Shown here: piece after piece, positions 8,653 through 17,224 of the stretch | How positions within the stretch are numbered: position 1 is the first letter of the stretch | Layout: every line of letters starts with the position of its first letter | Source of the DNA: Bacteriovoracaceae bacterium | GTDB lineage: Bacteria > Bdellovibrionota > Bacteriovoracia > Bacteriovoracales > Bacteriovoracaceae | Direction: 5' to 3' | DNA length: 64,000 nucleotides | Assembly: GCA_947450475.1 (NCBI GenBank) | Contig: CANFVK010000002.1 | Coordinates: forward strand, 434,001-498,000 | The notes under the pieces: model-generated | What the model was told of the DNA's origin: nothing | The model's input: the letters and a program-made list of their open reading frames with translations, nothing else | Databases searched by the model: none | Position numbers and translations under genes: made by a program

Positions 8653-9904
8653 CGATCGGTCTCCCTTTTACTTTTTCTAAAGCATCACCTTTTTTAACTT
8701 CTTCCGCTGTAAAATATCCCGCAGCTTTTTTTGCTTCTATTTCAACTTGAGCATCGGCCGGTATAAGTTCTGCAGGAATTGAAATACGATTGACTACCTC
8801 AATTCCACTTTTAACGATGGCATCGTATTTCATATTGCTCATAGAGTGAAGATTGTGAATTTTTTTAATTCCAAAGAATTGTAAAATATCTGGCATTAAC
8901 TCTTGAAAGCGAGCATCTTCAACTCCAGCAACACATTCAGTTCTTCTAAAATAAGTAGCTGCTGAGTCTCCGCCCTCTTGGCGTTTTCTAGCATTGTAAA
9001 CTAAAAATTTTGTCACTTCGCCTAGTGCTCTTCCCTCTTTGCGGTAATAAGCGATGATCCCCACTCCGCCTCGTTGAGCGGTGCGAGCAGCATCTTCAAT
9101 TCCGTAGATAAGATAAGGTCGGCAGGTGCAAATGTCTGAACCAAAAACATCTGAGCCATTGCATTCATCGTGAACCCGACAAGTTAATTCAACGTTGGTG
9201 TTAGATAGATCTTCTGGATTTCCAAAAATATAAACAGTGGTACTTCCAATTGGCGGAAGTAACACTTTTAAATCAGGTCTAGTCACAAGCTCGGGGAACA
9301 TTCCTGCGGTTTCTTGGAAAAGTATTTTTCTCAGTTCACCTTCTTCTACTCCCAAACGTTTGGCAATTCCTGGCAAATACCAAACAGGCTCAAGCGCCAC
9401 TTTCGTAACTTTGATATCACCATTTTCTCTTATTATTTTTCCATCAATTTTCAAGCGACCTGCCTTGATCGCTAATTCAATTTCTGGAATTAAAAGATGA
9501 GCTTGGGTAACAGCAATAGTTGGACGAATGTCATAGCCTTCATCAAAATATTTCTTGAAATGTTTTTGAGGATCAAGTCCCCAAGGATCAATCGACACCA
9601 TTTTATCTGGATCGAACCAAGATTCAAACGGACCAATTTTAGCTGGAGATTCCGTGTTGTGAAGATCTGGACGATGGGTTGGCTTATATGAGCCTTGAGC
9701 AATGGAAAGGGCTCGATAAACAGCATAACTTCCGCTGTGAGTTCCAATTGCATTTCTTTCTTTCACATCAGTTAAGGAAGCAATGACTGGTCCGCGTTCG
9801 ATAGGACTCTTTGCTCCCCAGTGAATCGGCAAGCTATGTTTAAAGACTTGCTTTGAATGCGATGTTAGAATCACATGAGCTGATCGACTAAATTCTTTTG
9901 TCAT
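8645..9904 (-). CDS. GTP cyclohydrolase II-like protein, URC1 type (uracil catabolism)
   Basis: 419 aa, about twice the length of RibA. Residues 230-400 carry the GTP-cyclohydrolase-II fold. The zinc triad C-x10-C-x-C is in ECNGSDVFGSDICTC and the catalytic block is YYRKEGRALG (RibA: RQEGRGIG). The ~200-residue N-terminal part and the TRPDLKVLLPPIGSTTVYIFG stretch are typical of URC1 rather than RibA. URC1 proteins are thought to open the pyrimidine ring of a uracil nucleotide. No riboflavin genes are nearby; upp, udk and URC4 are. AGGA lies 8 nt before the ATG. Confidence 0.88.
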   Translation of the reverse strand: MTKEFSRSAHVILTSHSKQVFKHSLPIHWGAKSPIERGPVIASLTDVKERNAIGTHSGSYAVYRALSIAQGSYKPTHRPDLHNTESPAKIGPFESWFDPDKMVSIDPWGLDPQKHFKKYFDEGYDIRPTIAVTQAHLLIPEIELAIKAGRLKIDGKIIRENGDIKVTKVALEPVWYLPGIAKRLGVEEGELRKILFQETAGMFPELVTRPDLKVLLPPIGSTTVYIFGNPEDLSNTNVELTCRVHDECNGSDVFGSDICTCRPYLIYGIEDAARTAQRGGVGIIAYYRKEGRALGEVTKFLVYNARKRQEGGDSAATYFRRTECVAGVEDARFQELMPDILQFFGIKKIHNLHSMSNMKYDAIVKSGIEVVNRISIPAELIPADAQVEIEAKKAAGYFTAEEVKKGDALEKVKGRPIDE

Positions 9905-9934
9905 AAATGAAATCCTTTTTTATAAGCGCAGGAA

Positions 9935-11419
9935 CTACGACATCCAATTGTTGTCATTTTGTTTTTCCCACTTAACAGTTACTTTTTTAATATTGCTCCA
10001 AAAATCTAATGAGTGTTGTCCGGTGATATCACCATGACCAAACTTCGAAGCATTAATTCCTCCGAAAGAAAACGGCTCTCGAGGTACGGGAACCCCGACA
10101 TTGACACCAACCATTCCAGTGCTGGCCAGCTTGACGACTTTTTCGGCCAATGCTCCTGAAGAAGTGAAGACTGAGCAAGCGTTTCCGTACTCAACATTAT
10201 TTTCTATTTTCATCGCCTCACTAATATCATGACAGCGAATAATGCTGATGATGGGTCCAAAAAGTTCCACACTCGCTGCTTCGGTTTGAGCACTTACATG
10301 ATCAATGATAGTCGGCCCAATCCAGTTTCCTTCCTCCATTCCTGCTGGCGCTTTGGCCAATCTTCCATCCAGCAATATCTTGGCGCCGGCTTTTTCGGCC
10401 CTAGCGATCGCTTCGTGAAGAAATTCAACTTGTGCTTTGGTGATAATGGCCCCCATCTCAGTGCCTAACTTTAATGAGCTCGCGCGCTCAACGATTTTTT
10501 CTATATGCTTTTGAGTATCTTTTGGATCACCGACTGCCAGTAGTACGGAAGCGGCCATACAGCGCTGACCGGCACAACCAGTAAAAGAATCACTAATGCC
10601 GATACCAGCTAATTCTGGATTGGCATCTGGTAAGAGCACAATGTGATTTTTTGCTCCTCCAAGAGCGAGAACTCTTTTTCCTAATTTAGTACCTCGTTCA
10701 TAGACGGCTTTGGCAATTTTGGTTGACCCCACAAACCCCACAGCCTTAACCAATGAATGATCTATGATAGCTTCGACCGTTTCTTTTCCACCTTGAAGCA
10801 CTTGAAAAAGTCCATCTGGTAGTCCCGCCTCTTTTAGTGCACTAGCTATTCTCATTGAAGTCAGAGGAGTTTTTTCTGACGGTTTCCAAATATAAGCATT
10901 GCCCAGGGTGAGTGCAATCGGTATGGTCCACATTGGTACCATCGCCGGAAAATTAAATGGAGTGATATTGGCCACTACGCCTATCGGTTCGCGACGATAC
11001 TCACAGCTAACACCTCGAGAGACTTCAATCCGTCCGCCAATGTCCATATTTTGAAGGGCAATGGCAAATTCTAAAACTTCTATTCCTTTCAACAATCCCG
11101 CCTTGCCTTCATCAAAATTTTTTCCTGACTCGGAACATTTCAAATGAGTAATCTCATCAAGATCGCGCAACAAAATAGAACGAAAATTAAACATCACCTT
11201 GGTGCGCTCTTTCATTGGCATTTCGGCCCAAATTAATTGTGCAGATTTAGCCGAATTGATCGCAGCATTTACTTCAGAAGGTGTAGCCGATGCAAATTCT
11301 CCGATCAATTGACCGTTGTAAGGACTAATGATGTTTATTTTCTCACCAGATCCACTGACAAATTCACCATTGACAAAATTTTGGCAGACTAAGGTCTGGA
11401 CCGGTATTTTTACTTTCAT
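9935..11419 (-). CDS. mmsA: CoA-acylating (methyl)malonate-semialdehyde dehydrogenase
   Basis: 494 aa aldehyde dehydrogenase superfamily. The substrate-thioester Cys is in FTGCAGQRCMAAS, a signature specific to MmsA; VGFVGSTKIAK is the NAD-binding turn and KPSEKTPLTSMR the cofactor block. It converts methylmalonate or malonate semialdehyde plus CoA to propionyl- or acetyl-CoA with NAD+. It leads the operon, 30 nt before the URC1-like gene. The URC route yields a C3 product (3-hydroxypropionate in yeast), so oxidation of malonate semialdehyde to acetyl-CoA is a plausible exit. An AGAGG lies 9 nt upstream. Confidence 0.9.
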   Translation of the reverse strand: MKVKIPVQTLVCQNFVNGEFVSGSGEKINIISPYNGQLIGEFASATPSEVNAAINSAKSAQLIWAEMPMKERTKVMFNFRSILLRDLDEITHLKCSESGKNFDEGKAGLLKGIEVLEFAIALQNMDIGGRIEVSRGVSCEYRREPIGVVANITPFNFPAMVPMWTIPIALTLGNAYIWKPSEKTPLTSMRIASALKEAGLPDGLFQVLQGGKETVEAIIDHSLVKAVGFVGSTKIAKAVYERGTKLGKRVLALGGAKNHIVLLPDANPELAGIGISDSFTGCAGQRCMAASVLLAVGDPKDTQKHIEKIVERASSLKLGTEMGAIITKAQVEFLHEAIARAEKAGAKILLDGRLAKAPAGMEEGNWIGPTIIDHVSAQTEAASVELFGPIISIIRCHDISEAMKIENNVEYGNACSVFTSSGALAEKVVKLASTGMVGVNVGVPVPREPFSFGGINASKFGHGDITGQHSLDFWSNIKKVTVKWEKQNDNNWMS

Positions 11420-11564
11420 CTGTTGAAACCTCTAAATAATTAAAAGGGAGATTTTATGCTTAAAAGTTACTATTTTACCAATGAAAAATGCAAATACCGC
11501 ACTCCGCCACGAGCTTGAGTGTCCTAGAACAACTGACTCATAGACTAAAGAATAATTTTTCTAC

Positions 11565-11592
11565 TTGAATTCTTTACAAGCAATTCTAAAAT
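11565..11592 (+). promoter_or_regulatory. Candidate sigma-70 promoter for secreted carbonic anhydrase
   Basis: TTGAAT (11565-11570), a 16-nt spacer, then TAAAAT (11587-11592). The expected start is near 11599, giving a leader of about 27 nt with GGGGAG 5 nt before the ATG at 11626. Confidence 0.5.
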
Positions 11593-11625
11593 GTTGAGTT
11601 ATCACACTGACTATGGGGAGTATTT

Positions 11626-12303
11626 ATGAATTTTTTTAGATATACGCTTCTTGCCTGCACAATCCTTTTTTCAATCACAGTATTCTGCAAAGAAGAACAT
11701 CGTAAAAAAGGTGATGTCGCTCCAAAAAAAGCGCTCGAGATCTTAAAGTCTGGTAATAAGCGATTTACCAGCAATCATCTTCGCACCGACGGACTATCTT
11801 CTAGTGATAGAGAAAAATTAGTCAGTGCTCAAAAGCCTCACACTATCATTTTATCTTGTAGCGATTCTCGAGTTCCTCCAGAAATTGTTTTTGATCAAAA
11901 ATTAGGTGAGGTATTCGTGGTGAGAACGGCAGGTGAATCACTTGATTCTGCAGCTATTGCCAGTATTGAATATGCTCTTTCACACCTTGGAAGTAATTTA
12001 ATTGTTGTATTAGGGCATGATTCCTGTGGAGCCGTAAAAGCAGCACTTGCAACTTTAAAAGGAGCAGATGCAGGCAGTGTTTGGCTAAACAAACTGGTAG
12101 CTGATCTTCATCCCCATTTGAAAAAATTTGCGGAACTTACTCCTACAGACGGAGTTATCGTAGAGAGTTGGGCCAATGTGGAAGGAGTCGCAAAGGATTT
12201 AGTTGAGCGCTCGGAGATCATAAAAAAGCTGGTTGACTCCGGTGAAGTAAAAATCCAAAACGCTCTTTATCATTTGGGATCCGGCACAGTTGAGTGGCGT
12301 TAG
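11626..12303 (+). CDS. Secreted beta-carbonic anhydrase
   Basis: 225 aa. An N-terminal signal peptide (YTLLACTILFSITVFC) precedes a beta-class carbonic anhydrase domain. The zinc ligands are all visible: CSDSRVPPE (Cys, and the Asp-Arg dyad) and LGHDSCGAVKAA (His and Cys). It interconverts CO2 and bicarbonate, probably in the periplasm; a Cys at the end of the leader makes a lipoprotein form possible. GGGGAG sits 5 nt before the ATG. A second, gamma-type gene lies at 16697-17224. Confidence 0.93.
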   Translation: MNFFRYTLLACTILFSITVFCKEEHRKKGDVAPKKALEILKSGNKRFTSNHLRTDGLSSSDREKLVSAQKPHTIILSCSDSRVPPEIVFDQKLGEVFVVRTAGESLDSAAIASIEYALSHLGSNLIVVLGHDSCGAVKAALATLKGADAGSVWLNKLVADLHPHLKKFAELTPTDGVIVESWANVEGVAKDLVERSEIIKKLVDSGEVKIQNALYHLGSGTVEWR

Positions 12304-12331
12304 TGTTCTAAAAAACTCAATTGTTTTCCAC

Positions 12332-12359
12332 TTGCAGAATTTTCGGCAAGCGTTAACAT
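12332..12359 (+). promoter_or_regulatory. Candidate promoter placing the start site on the ATG at 12366 (leaderless)
   Basis: TTGCAG (12332-12337), a 16-nt spacer, TAACAT (12354-12359), then only six bases before the ATG at 12366. No Shine-Dalgarno sequence is present. If this is the promoter, the mRNA begins at or next to the start codon. Confidence 0.35.
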
Positions 12360-12365
12360 TAAAGA

Positions 12366-12764
12366 ATGGAAATAAGATTGATCACAGTCAAGGAAGACTT
12401 TGAAAAAGCCTACAATATTCTAAATCAAAAAGAATATCCGCTTTCTTTTTACGAATACACATTAAAGCATGAGCAATTCGACCAGTTGATGGCCAATAAG
12501 TTAATTGGCGTTTTTCAAAATGAAGAGTGCCTAGGGACTATCAGCTATAGTATTTCACCTTGTCCGCAATTGGGAAGAATTTTAGAAATTAAAGAAATTT
12601 ATCAAGTCAATATATCTGGATACAAAGCACTCATCAATTTTTTAGACAAACTGGCCGAGGATGAACATTGTCTTGCAATAAAAATTTGTAAGAACAAAGC
12701 TGATAGATTAACCGTTAGTGTTTTTGATCGAATAGAAAATTATCTTAAAAAGCTTATCCACTAA
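12366..12764 (+). CDS. Small GNAT-like protein, unknown function
   Basis: 132 aa. The order of predicted strands and helices resembles a GNAT acetyltransferase: IRLITVKEDFEKAYNIL, then LIGVFQNEECLGTISYSI, then GRILEIKEIYQ. The acetyl-CoA loop (Q/R-x-x-G-x-G/A) is not recognisable, so it may be inactive or only distantly related. The 3' end overlaps the convergent secreted-protein gene by 4 nt. Confidence 0.55.
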   Translation: MEIRLITVKEDFEKAYNILNQKEYPLSFYEYTLKHEQFDQLMANKLIGVFQNEECLGTISYSISPCPQLGRILEIKEIYQVNISGYKALINFLDKLAEDEHCLAIKICKNKADRLTVSVFDRIENYLKKLIH

Positions 12765-13171
12765 TTAACATCTTCAATGTGAACGGAAAGATTTATATCG
12801 TTTACCGATTCACCATTGCTACTCATGGCAAATTCAGCTGAGCGATTAAAAAAGGAAGTTACTGTTTGGGGCTCTCCAATCATTTTATTCATTTGATTTA
12901 CAATCTTCATATCTATTTGAACGGGATTGATTTTTTTTCCATTAACAACGACATTTTTAAATTTTTTCAAACTTACAATAAAGTTATTTTTAAGACCTTC
13001 TGCTGTTATAAAAATGTCTTTATTGTAATCTGCAGCGATTGTTTTATTGACCTCAACTAACTGACCTGCGACCAACTGGCCAATTTTAATATTTAAACTC
13101 AAATTAGCTTTAGCCAATGGTGAAATTGATAAGACCAATAAACTAACAAGTATAAACTTTGTACGATACAT
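12761..13171 (-). CDS. Small secreted protein, unknown function
   Basis: 136 aa from the ATG at 13171, chosen because GGAG lies 8 nt upstream and a signal peptide begins there (MYRTKFILVSLLVLSISPLAKA). The mature domain of about 114 aa is beta-rich and free of Cys. Its last 40 residues have the layout G-x-P-x-TVTSFF...AEFAMSS...INLSVHIEDV. The secreted protein at 19118-19528 has a similar size and layout. No family recognised. Confidence 0.65.
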   Translation of the reverse strand: MYRTKFILVSLLVLSISPLAKANLSLNIKIGQLVAGQLVEVNKTIAADYNKDIFITAEGLKNNFIVSLKKFKNVVVNGKKINPVQIDMKIVNQMNKMIGEPQTVTSFFNRSAEFAMSSNGESVNDINLSVHIEDVN

Positions 13172-13229
13172 CTCTTGCTCCAAAAAAAGAAGTTCAAGAA
13201 TTATAGATGAAAAATGTAACACAAGCGGA

Positions 13230-13250
13230 GAGAGGCATATTGTGCCTCTC
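13230..13250. terminator. 8-bp perfect hairpin downstream of the baeRF-like gene
   Basis: GAGAGGCA (13230-13237), a 5-nt loop, then TGCCTCTC (13243-13250). It lies 12 nt past the stop of the minus-strand gene 13262-14368 and before 13171. There is no U-tract on either strand, so it could be a transcript-end stabiliser or a Rho-assisted terminator. Confidence 0.45.
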
Positions 13251-13261
13251 CCCACCTGTTA

Positions 13262-14368
13262 TTAATGAGCTAGGGAAGTACTTGCATTCAAATCATATAA
13301 ATGAGAGCGATCTGTCACTACCGCCGCCGCATAATAGCCTTTCATATTTTCGACATTTTTTATAACCACGACATCACCACCTTTGAGTAAAACGATCTGA
13401 CTCAAGTCATCTAAAATGTCGTCCTCGTGACTATTGATTTGCCGGGGTGAAATAAAAACTTCTCCCGTGATTTTATTAACTCGTCCCCACAGATGGCGAT
13501 TCTCAACAACGTAAAGCTTTTTAACTTTACCTTGAACTGCACTTAAAGCGATATCTTCGATATAGGTCACAGCATGATTTTGGTTTATGGCCTTATCTAA
13601 ATCCACCAGCGATTCCTTTTCTTTCAATTTATAATAGGGCACTACAATATTATACGCCCTTTCACGTAGTTCATTAATTTTCAATCTTTCCACATTTCCC
13701 ACAATCGCCCCTTCGACAACCAATGGACTATTTAAAAATTTTTTCATATGACCTAGATGATCTTTGACTCCAGCTAAAATTACTGGCAATTGAAGAGAGT
13801 TGACGATTTTATTTAATTCTGTAGCCATTTGAGAAAAAAATTCTTTGGGATGCTCTCGGGGATACTTGTTTGTGTCTACATCAACGTTGGCATCGATTGC
13901 GGTATTTTTGAATTCTTTTAATTTATAAAGATGGCCATCTTTTTCTGTGAATAAACCAATGGTCTTCATACTCATGGTTAAAATGACAAAGCCCCTTTCA
14001 TTATTTTTGATTCTAAGCAGGGGCTTAACGTGGAATGAATCGGCGACTATTATGAGATCATCAATTTCGGTTTGAACTCGAACGTAGCCTTGAAATTTTG
14101 AGTTATAAAAAATAACAATTCCTTTATCAATGCTCTCACATTTTGCGAGCAGATTATCAATGGCCAGAGGCTCTAAGAAGGAGTGAACGAAAGTGCGAGT
14201 AAAATCTTTTAATAAAATAGATTCAACTTTATGAAGAATCTCCTTCCATAAATCGTTCAAACTTCGAGTGTCGAGTATGCCACTTTTCTTTGATGCATAA
14301 ATAGAGACCATGGGAGCCCCTTTTACTTCAGAAATGGTCTTTATATCGTAGTTTAGTAATTCATTCAT
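13262..14368 (-). CDS. baeRF-like (bacterial archaeo-eukaryotic release factor family) protein
   Basis: 368 aa. It follows the pattern of the baeRF families related to eRF1/Pelota: an N-terminal VSIYASKK block, a central SFHVKPLLRI...RGFVILTMSMKTIGLF region and a C-terminal L7Ae/eRF1-domain-3-like part with VKKLYVVENRHLWG and GGDVVVIKN. These proteins are predicted ribosome-associated release/rescue factors, often found beside stress genes. A strong AAGGAGG precedes the ATG. Monocistronic; a hairpin follows. The family assignment is moderately sure; no function has been shown. Confidence 0.65.
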   Translation of the reverse strand: MNELLNYDIKTISEVKGAPMVSIYASKKSGILDTRSLNDLWKEILHKVESILLKDFTRTFVHSFLEPLAIDNLLAKCESIDKGIVIFYNSKFQGYVRVQTEIDDLIIVADSFHVKPLLRIKNNERGFVILTMSMKTIGLFTEKDGHLYKLKEFKNTAIDANVDVDTNKYPREHPKEFFSQMATELNKIVNSLQLPVILAGVKDHLGHMKKFLNSPLVVEGAIVGNVERLKINELRERAYNIVVPYYKLKEKESLVDLDKAINQNHAVTYIEDIALSAVQGKVKKLYVVENRHLWGRVNKITGEVFISPRQINSHEDDILDDLSQIVLLKGGDVVVIKNVENMKGYYAAAVVTDRSHLYDLNASTSLAH

Positions 14369-14488
14369 CGAACCCTCCTTGGATCTTGGATGTGAATAAA
14401 TTCTCTACGAAAAATTTATTTAAATAAAATTGATAATAAAAATAGAACTATTCGATTTATTGAATGTATTTTAAAACCTAACTATTCA

Positions 14489-15403
14489 CTACGATTTTTC
14501 TGGGAAGACCAGTGAAGCAACAATTGAGATGGAAATGACCCCAATAACTACTCCCAATGACATTCCTGTTGAAATTTCAACATAATGGGCCAGCAACATT
14601 TTAAGTCCAATAAAAACCAATACTGAAGATAAAGCGTAGGATAGAAAACGAAATAAGGAAACCACTCCAGCAAAGGCAAAATAGAGCGATCGCAATCCAA
14701 GTATGGCAAAAATATTGGAGGTATAAGCTATAAACGGATCTTTAGTCACAGAAAGCGTTGCGGGAATCGAGTCTAGTGCAAAAATAACATCAGTTGACTC
14801 TATAATCATGAGTACTAAAAATAAAGGTGTCATATGCCAAGCGCCTTCTAACTTAACAAAAAAATTGGCACCTGAAAAGTGAGGTGTCATCTTAAAATAT
14901 TTTTTCGACATCCGATAAACAAAATCTTTCTCCGGATCAATTTCTTGATGTCCGGCAAAGAGCATTTTGATTCCCGTATATATGAGAAAGGCTCCAAAAA
15001 AATAAAGAATAAAGTGAAAATGCTCGATTAAACTTACACCGCCCAATATAAAAATAATTCTCATCACGAGCGCCCCTAGGATTCCCCAGAACAAAACTCG
15101 ATGCTGAAGGTGAGCCCCAACTTTAAAATAACCAAAGATAATGGTCATTACAAAAATATTATCAATGCTTAAACTTTTTTCTAGAACAAAGCAGGTAAGA
15201 AATTCATAAGCATGAGTTTCACCCAAGATCTTATAGACACCAAAATTAAAAATCATTGCCAAACCAATCCAAACAAAAGTCCATGTAAGGGATTCTTTGA
15301 TTGAAATTTCTTTTTCGTGGCGTTTAAAAATACCCAAGTCCAATGCCAACATGAAAAAAACAAAACAGTGAAAACCGATCCACCATGATAAATGTTGCAC
15401 CAA
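14489..15403 (-). CDS. TerC/Alx family integral membrane protein
   Basis: 304 aa with 8-9 predicted membrane helices. TerC hallmarks are LEKSLSIDNIFVMTIIF and ESTDVIFALDSIPATLSVT, both with acidic residues inside helices. It starts at TTG 15403, 6 nt after AAGGAG (GTG at 15400 is the alternative). Family members include E. coli Alx, implicated in manganese export. The short divergent gap of 63 nt has no room for a yybP-ykoY manganese riboswitch. Confidence 0.9.
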   Translation of the reverse strand: MVQHLSWWIGFHCFVFFMLALDLGIFKRHEKEISIKESLTWTFVWIGLAMIFNFGVYKILGETHAYEFLTCFVLEKSLSIDNIFVMTIIFGYFKVGAHLQHRVLFWGILGALVMRIIFILGGVSLIEHFHFILYFFGAFLIYTGIKMLFAGHQEIDPEKDFVYRMSKKYFKMTPHFSGANFFVKLEGAWHMTPLFLVLMIIESTDVIFALDSIPATLSVTKDPFIAYTSNIFAILGLRSLYFAFAGVVSLFRFLSYALSSVLVFIGLKMLLAHYVEISTGMSLGVVIGVISISIVASLVFPEKS

Positions 15404-15431
15404 AGGAGACTCCTTAAAGAATTAACGAGGA

Positions 15432-15460
15432 TTGAATTCCCTTACATTCTAGGTTAATTT
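15432..15460 (+). promoter_or_regulatory. Candidate promoter for the 2OG-dioxygenase gene, apparently leaderless
   Basis: TTGAAT (15432-15437), a 17-nt spacer, TAATTT (15455-15460), then six bases to the ATG at 15467. No Shine-Dalgarno is present. The geometry is the same as at 12366. Confidence 0.35.
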
Positions 15461-15466
15461 TCCAAT

Positions 15467-16051
15467 ATGGAAAATGAAAATTTGATCGAATCCATCATTC
15501 ATCGAGGTTGGTATACTTGTCCAAACTTTATAGATGATGAAGTATGCCAAAAGTTGATTGCGCAATTAAAGCAAAGCGAGCTCACCGCGGCTCATATTGG
15601 ACAAGGTTCCAAACGAGCCTTAAACCAAGAATTAAGAAATGATACCATTTGTTGGTTTAACGATGAAAACCTTAGTGAATTTCAGCAATTGTACTTATCT
15701 AAAATTCATCGCCTAATGGATGTTATCAATCGCGAACTTTTCTTGGGGCTGAAGCAATTTGAAGGGCACTTTGCTCACTATCGACCATCAGGATTTTATA
15801 AAAAACATCTTGACCAATTCAAATCCAATCAAGAGCGCCTAGTAAGTGTGATAACTTATCTTAATTCGCCCCTCGTCGGGGGAGAACTCCGCCTTTATAA
15901 AAAAGAAAATCCAGATGAAAAAGAAATTGATATTTCTCCTTGTGCTGGAACTTTAGTTTGCTTTTTAAGTAATCAAATTTATCATGAGGTACTTCCCACT
16001 GAAAACGAACGCTACTCCATTACGGGCTGGCTTAGAACGACCATAAGATAA
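15467..16051 (+). CDS. 2-oxoglutarate/Fe(II)-dependent dioxygenase (prolyl 4-hydroxylase/SM-20 type)
   Basis: 194 aa. The metal triad is His-x-Asp in YKKHLDQF and a distal His in IYHEVLP, with the 2OG-binding Arg in RYSITGWLR. VGGELRLY is the strand between them. The layout matches bacterial SM-20/PHD-like proteins, which hydroxylate proline in proteins such as EF-Tu or act on small substrates. The target is unknown. It precedes the acyltransferase gene by 5 nt. Confidence 0.87.
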   Translation: MENENLIESIIHRGWYTCPNFIDDEVCQKLIAQLKQSELTAAHIGQGSKRALNQELRNDTICWFNDENLSEFQQLYLSKIHRLMDVINRELFLGLKQFEGHFAHYRPSGFYKKHLDQFKSNQERLVSVITYLNSPLVGGELRLYKKENPDEKEIDISPCAGTLVCFLSNQIYHEVLPTENERYSITGWLRTTIR

Positions 16052-16056
16052 AAACT

Positions 16057-16710
16057 ATGATGAATAATCTCATTGCCCACGCACTTAATATTTTGATTCG
16101 TCTTCTCAATTCTACTTATCGTTATGAATTCATCGGTCTAGAAAATAAACAGAAAGCTATCGACAGCAATGCCAGCAAAACGTTTGTCTATGCAGTATGG
16201 CACCAAAACCTGGTTGCCACTATTCTCTCTCATATCGGCCAACCATTTACCATGGTCATTTCTGAGTCTAAAGATGGCGAATTGGTCGCTGTGACTTGTG
16301 AAAAATTTGGTTATTTACCAGCTCGCGGTAGCTCCACTCGTGGTGGCAAAAAAGCATTAATGGAAATTATTAAAAACGTCAAAAGAGGTCGCTACGGCGC
16401 CATGGCAGTTGATGGTCCTAAAGGACCAGTTTATATCGTGAAGCCTGGAGTCGTAGAAATTGCCCGCCAATGCCAATGCCCTATTCTTCCGACTGCTGCA
16501 TACTCAGACCGCACCTGGATTTTTGAAAAAAGCTGGGATCAATTTAGAATGCCTAAGCCATTTAGTAAGGTTGTAATGGTCATCGGAGAGCCAATTCATG
16601 TTAAGGAAAATATCACTCGTGAAGAATTCGAAGGCATTCAAAAACTCATAGCACTTAAAATGCATGAAGGAGAAGCTTTGGCCAAAGCTCATTTGGCTAA
16701 AGTTTTTTAA
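16057..16710 (+). CDS. DUF374 lysophospholipid acyltransferase-like protein
   Basis: 217 aa. It contains the DUF374/LPLAT pattern: YAVWHQNLVAT (an H-x-N version of the acyltransferase HxxxxD region), VISESKDGELVA, GYLPARGSSTRGG and AVDGPKGPVYIVKPG. It has a single N-terminal hydrophobic helix. DUF374 proteins are linked to lipid A or lysophospholipid acylation at the inner membrane. It follows the dioxygenase by 5 nt (same operon), and its 3' end overlaps the convergent gamma-CA-like gene by 14 nt. Confidence 0.88.
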   Translation: MMNNLIAHALNILIRLLNSTYRYEFIGLENKQKAIDSNASKTFVYAVWHQNLVATILSHIGQPFTMVISESKDGELVAVTCEKFGYLPARGSSTRGGKKALMEIIKNVKRGRYGAMAVDGPKGPVYIVKPGVVEIARQCQCPILPTAAYSDRTWIFEKSWDQFRMPKPFSKVVMVIGEPIHVKENITREEFEGIQKLIALKMHEGEALAKAHLAKVF

Positions 16711-17224
16711 CTACATTCGAATCGAGATACTCATCTTTGTAGATAACGTAGGCTTTGTAATGATTGCCAAAAAGCTCAATCTCATCAGCGGTGAGTGATC
16801 TTTTCAAAATAGCCGGATTGCCCATAATCATACTATAAGGTGGAAATTTTTTTCCGGGAGTAACCAAACTTCCGGCCGCAACAACTGAGTGTTCACCAAT
16901 TTCTGCACCATCCATAACGATGGCCCCCATGCCAATCAAGCAGTGGTTGCCAATAGTGCAGCCATGTAAAGTCACTGAGTGACCAATACTGACCTGGGCC
17001 CCGATCGTGAGCGCAAAATCTTTAGTCACGTGAAGCATGGTAAGATCCTGTACATTGGTATTTTTTCCTACGCGGATCCAATTGACATCGCCTCGGGCCA
17101 CGCACTGATGCCAAATATTAACGTTTTCTTCGAAAACAATTTTGCCGATAACATCAGCACTTGGAGCAATGTAAACACCAGCTCCGAGCTGTGGAGAAAT
17201 TGCCTTGAAAGAATAAATTGACAT
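16697..17224 (-). CDS. Gamma-carbonic anhydrase family (left-handed beta-helix) protein
   Basis: 175 aa from the ATG at 17224, which shares one base with the cytochrome c stop (TAATG), so translation is probably coupled. Hexapeptide repeats run from residue 30 to 140 (for example IGKIVFEENVNIWHQCVARGD and IGMGAIVMDGAEIGEHSVV). Metal-ligand positions are VTKD near 75 and GHSVTLHGC near 92-98: the first expected His is in MLHVT and the others in IGHSVTLHG. YrdA/PaaY-like members may or may not be carbonic anhydrases. Confidence 0.88.
   Translation of the reverse strand: MSIYSFKAISPQLGAGVYIAPSADVIGKIVFEENVNIWHQCVARGDVNWIRVGKNTNVQDLTMLHVTKDFALTIGAQVSIGHSVTLHGCTIGNHCLIGMGAIVMDGAEIGEHSVVAAGSLVTPGKKFPPYSMIMGNPAILKRSLTADEIELFGNHYKAYVIYKDEYLDSNVVKKL

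Noticed and set aside
8645..9904. ribA (riboflavin GTP cyclohydrolase II)
   Set aside because: The protein is twice RibA length, the catalytic block differs slightly and no riboflavin genes are nearby; upp, udk and URC4 are.
15404..15466. yybP-ykoY manganese riboswitch upstream of the TerC gene
   Set aside because: The divergent gap is 63 nt, too short, and no conserved riboswitch sequence is seen.
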